A stretch of 33,991 bases of DNA. Source: Verrucomicrobiales bacterium (GTDB taxonomy: Bacteria; Verrucomicrobiota; Verrucomicrobiia; Limisphaerales; JAQGOY01). A program made the translations under genes and the position numbers. This document shows, piece by piece, positions 33,243-33,991 of this stretch (position 1 is the first letter of the stretch; each line of letters opens with the position of its first letter). Location of the stretch: the NCBI GenBank assembly GCA_028293375.1, contig JAQGOY010000224.1, positions 1-33,991 on the forward strand. Reading direction: 5' to 3'. The notes beneath the pieces are model-generated. The model was not told the DNA's origin. It did no database searches and worked only from the letters and a program-made list of their open reading frames with translations.

Positions 33243-33991
33243 TTATATCTCCGAAGGGAGAAGCAATTTAAAAGCCGTCGCTCCCGCAGTGGGTTCGACC
33301 TGGATCATGCCGTGGTGCTTCTCGATGATGCGTGCCGCAATCGAGAGACCAAGCCCTGTCCCTGTTTCCTTTGTCGTATAAAAGGGATCGAACAGTCTTT
33401 TTTCTACTTCCGGCCGAATTCCTTTTCCGGAGTCTCTGACTTCCAACACTAAATAGCCACGCGCGGGAGGTGGTCCAATCCGCTTTTCATAGGCTCGCAG
33501 CGTAATCGTTCCCGTATTTTCAATGCTCTCTGCGGCATTTTGAATGAGGTTGATCAGTACCTGCTTTAATTGTTCCCAATCTCCTCGAAAAACCGACTCT
33601 GTATCGAGCACCATTTTCAATTCGATTTTTTCTTTTGCCAATTGCGGTTCCATCAGTTGATGAATGGAACTAAATAGTTCACCTGGTTTAATGGAAGTAA
33701 GATCCGGGTCTGAAGGTCGTGCGAATTGCAGGAAATCTTTGACAATTTTTTCCAGGCGGTTGATCTCAGAATCAATCACCCTGGCATTTTGATATTCAGG
33801 ACTACCCACCTGGAGGTTTCGAATTTGGGTAAATATCCTGGCTTTAATGGCGGTAAGAGGATTTCGAATCTCGTGCGCTACCCCCGCCGCAAGGATTCCC
33901 AGGGAAGCAAGTTTTTCCTGCCGCTGGAGCAACGCATTGGTTTCCACCAGCTGGACTCGAAGGGGCATAAGCATCTCTCGATAAATAATAG
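33243..33991 (-). CDS. sensor histidine kinase, NtrB-like C-terminal part (truncated by the window edge)
   Basis: The visible 243+ residues hold the transmitter core. A coiled segment (LVETNALLQRQEKLASLG) leads into HisKA with His34 in GVAHEIRNPLTAIKAR (numbering from the ATG at 33974). The HATPase domain follows, with the N-box VLINLIQNAAESIE, G1 VRDSGKGI, F-box FDPFYTTKE and G2 TGTGLGLSI. The frame stays open upstream to the end of the window (codons reading IIYRE before the first Met), so the sensor region is missing and the true start lies outside. It is co-transcribed with the NtrC-type regulator, which it presumably phosphorylates. Confidence 0.93.
   Translation of the reverse strand, partial: IIYREMLMPLRVQLVETNALLQRQEKLASLGILAAGVAHEIRNPLTAIKARIFTQIRNLQVGSPEYQNARVIDSEINRLEKIVKDFLQFARPSDPDLTSIKPGELFSSIHQLMEPQLAKEKIELKMVLDTESVFRGDWEQLKQVLINLIQNAAESIENTGTITLRAYEKRIGPPPARGYLVLEVRDSGKGIRPEVEKRLFDPFYTTKETGTGLGLSIAARIIEKHHGMIQVEPTAGATAFKLLLPSEI

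Overview
The window looks like chromosomal DNA of a Verrucomicrobiota member, probably near the Pedosphaera/Limisphaerales group. This is inferred from gene content, not from a marker gene. The pointers are an ECF sigma factor fused to membrane segments and W/DP-rich helical repeats, a secreted PQQ-type propeller beginning DWPQWRGP, a kelch protein with a verrucomicrobial-style N-terminal domain, a membrane protein with a pseudopilin-like C-terminus, many starts without a clear Shine-Dalgarno sequence, and mid-range GC. No transposase, integrase, phage gene, CRISPR array or rRNA is visible.

Layout. (1) 255-1445 (+): a degenerate response-regulator receiver and coproheme decarboxylase ChdC, converging on a DHH phosphoesterase (1474-2397, -). 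(2) 2497-5255 (+): a tight operon of a mannonate-oxidoreductase-like SDR, a LarA-family nickel racemase/epimerase and PdxH, converging on a large soluble PAS/GAF hybrid histidine kinase (5272-8634, -). (3) 8815-13521 (+): a secreted PQQ-like propeller, an MDR oxidoreductase, a six-helix membrane protein overlapping a winged-helix regulator, IspH and a four-helix membrane protein. Two near-identical 17-bp palindromes lie in front of the membrane protein/regulator pair and in front of ispH. (4) 13532-14580: an AIM24-family protein (-) and tRNA-Asn(GTT) with its own promoter (+). (5) 14835-24138 (-): a GspE-like ATPase, three glycosyltransferases, the fused ECF sigma factor and its secreted repeat paralog. 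(6) 24416-28044 (+): an amidohydrolase, then a second ECF sigma factor overlapping a small single-span protein (candidate anti-sigma) and a 535-residue membrane-anchored protein. (7) 28041-30725 (-): a secreted protein with 14 kelch repeats, then about 820 bp without a convincing gene but with a 20-bp perfect palindrome. (8) 31568-33991: a small ribbon-helix-helix-like ORF (+), and an NtrC-type regulator (-) with its sensor kinase, which runs off the window end.

How the genes may work together. Heme, isoprenoid and PLP metabolism are represented by ChdC, IspH and PdxH. The SDR plus LarA homolog suggests interconversion of sugar acids (gluconate/mannonate/fructuronate type). Signalling is abundant: two ECF systems, one orphan hybrid kinase, one NtrC pair and one local winged-helix repressor candidate. 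The strongest candidates for something not yet described are the membrane-tethered sigma/repeat-protein pair, the operator pair linking an uncharacterised regulator to ispH, and the LarA-SDR-PdxH operon. All functions are read from motifs; none was confirmed by database search.
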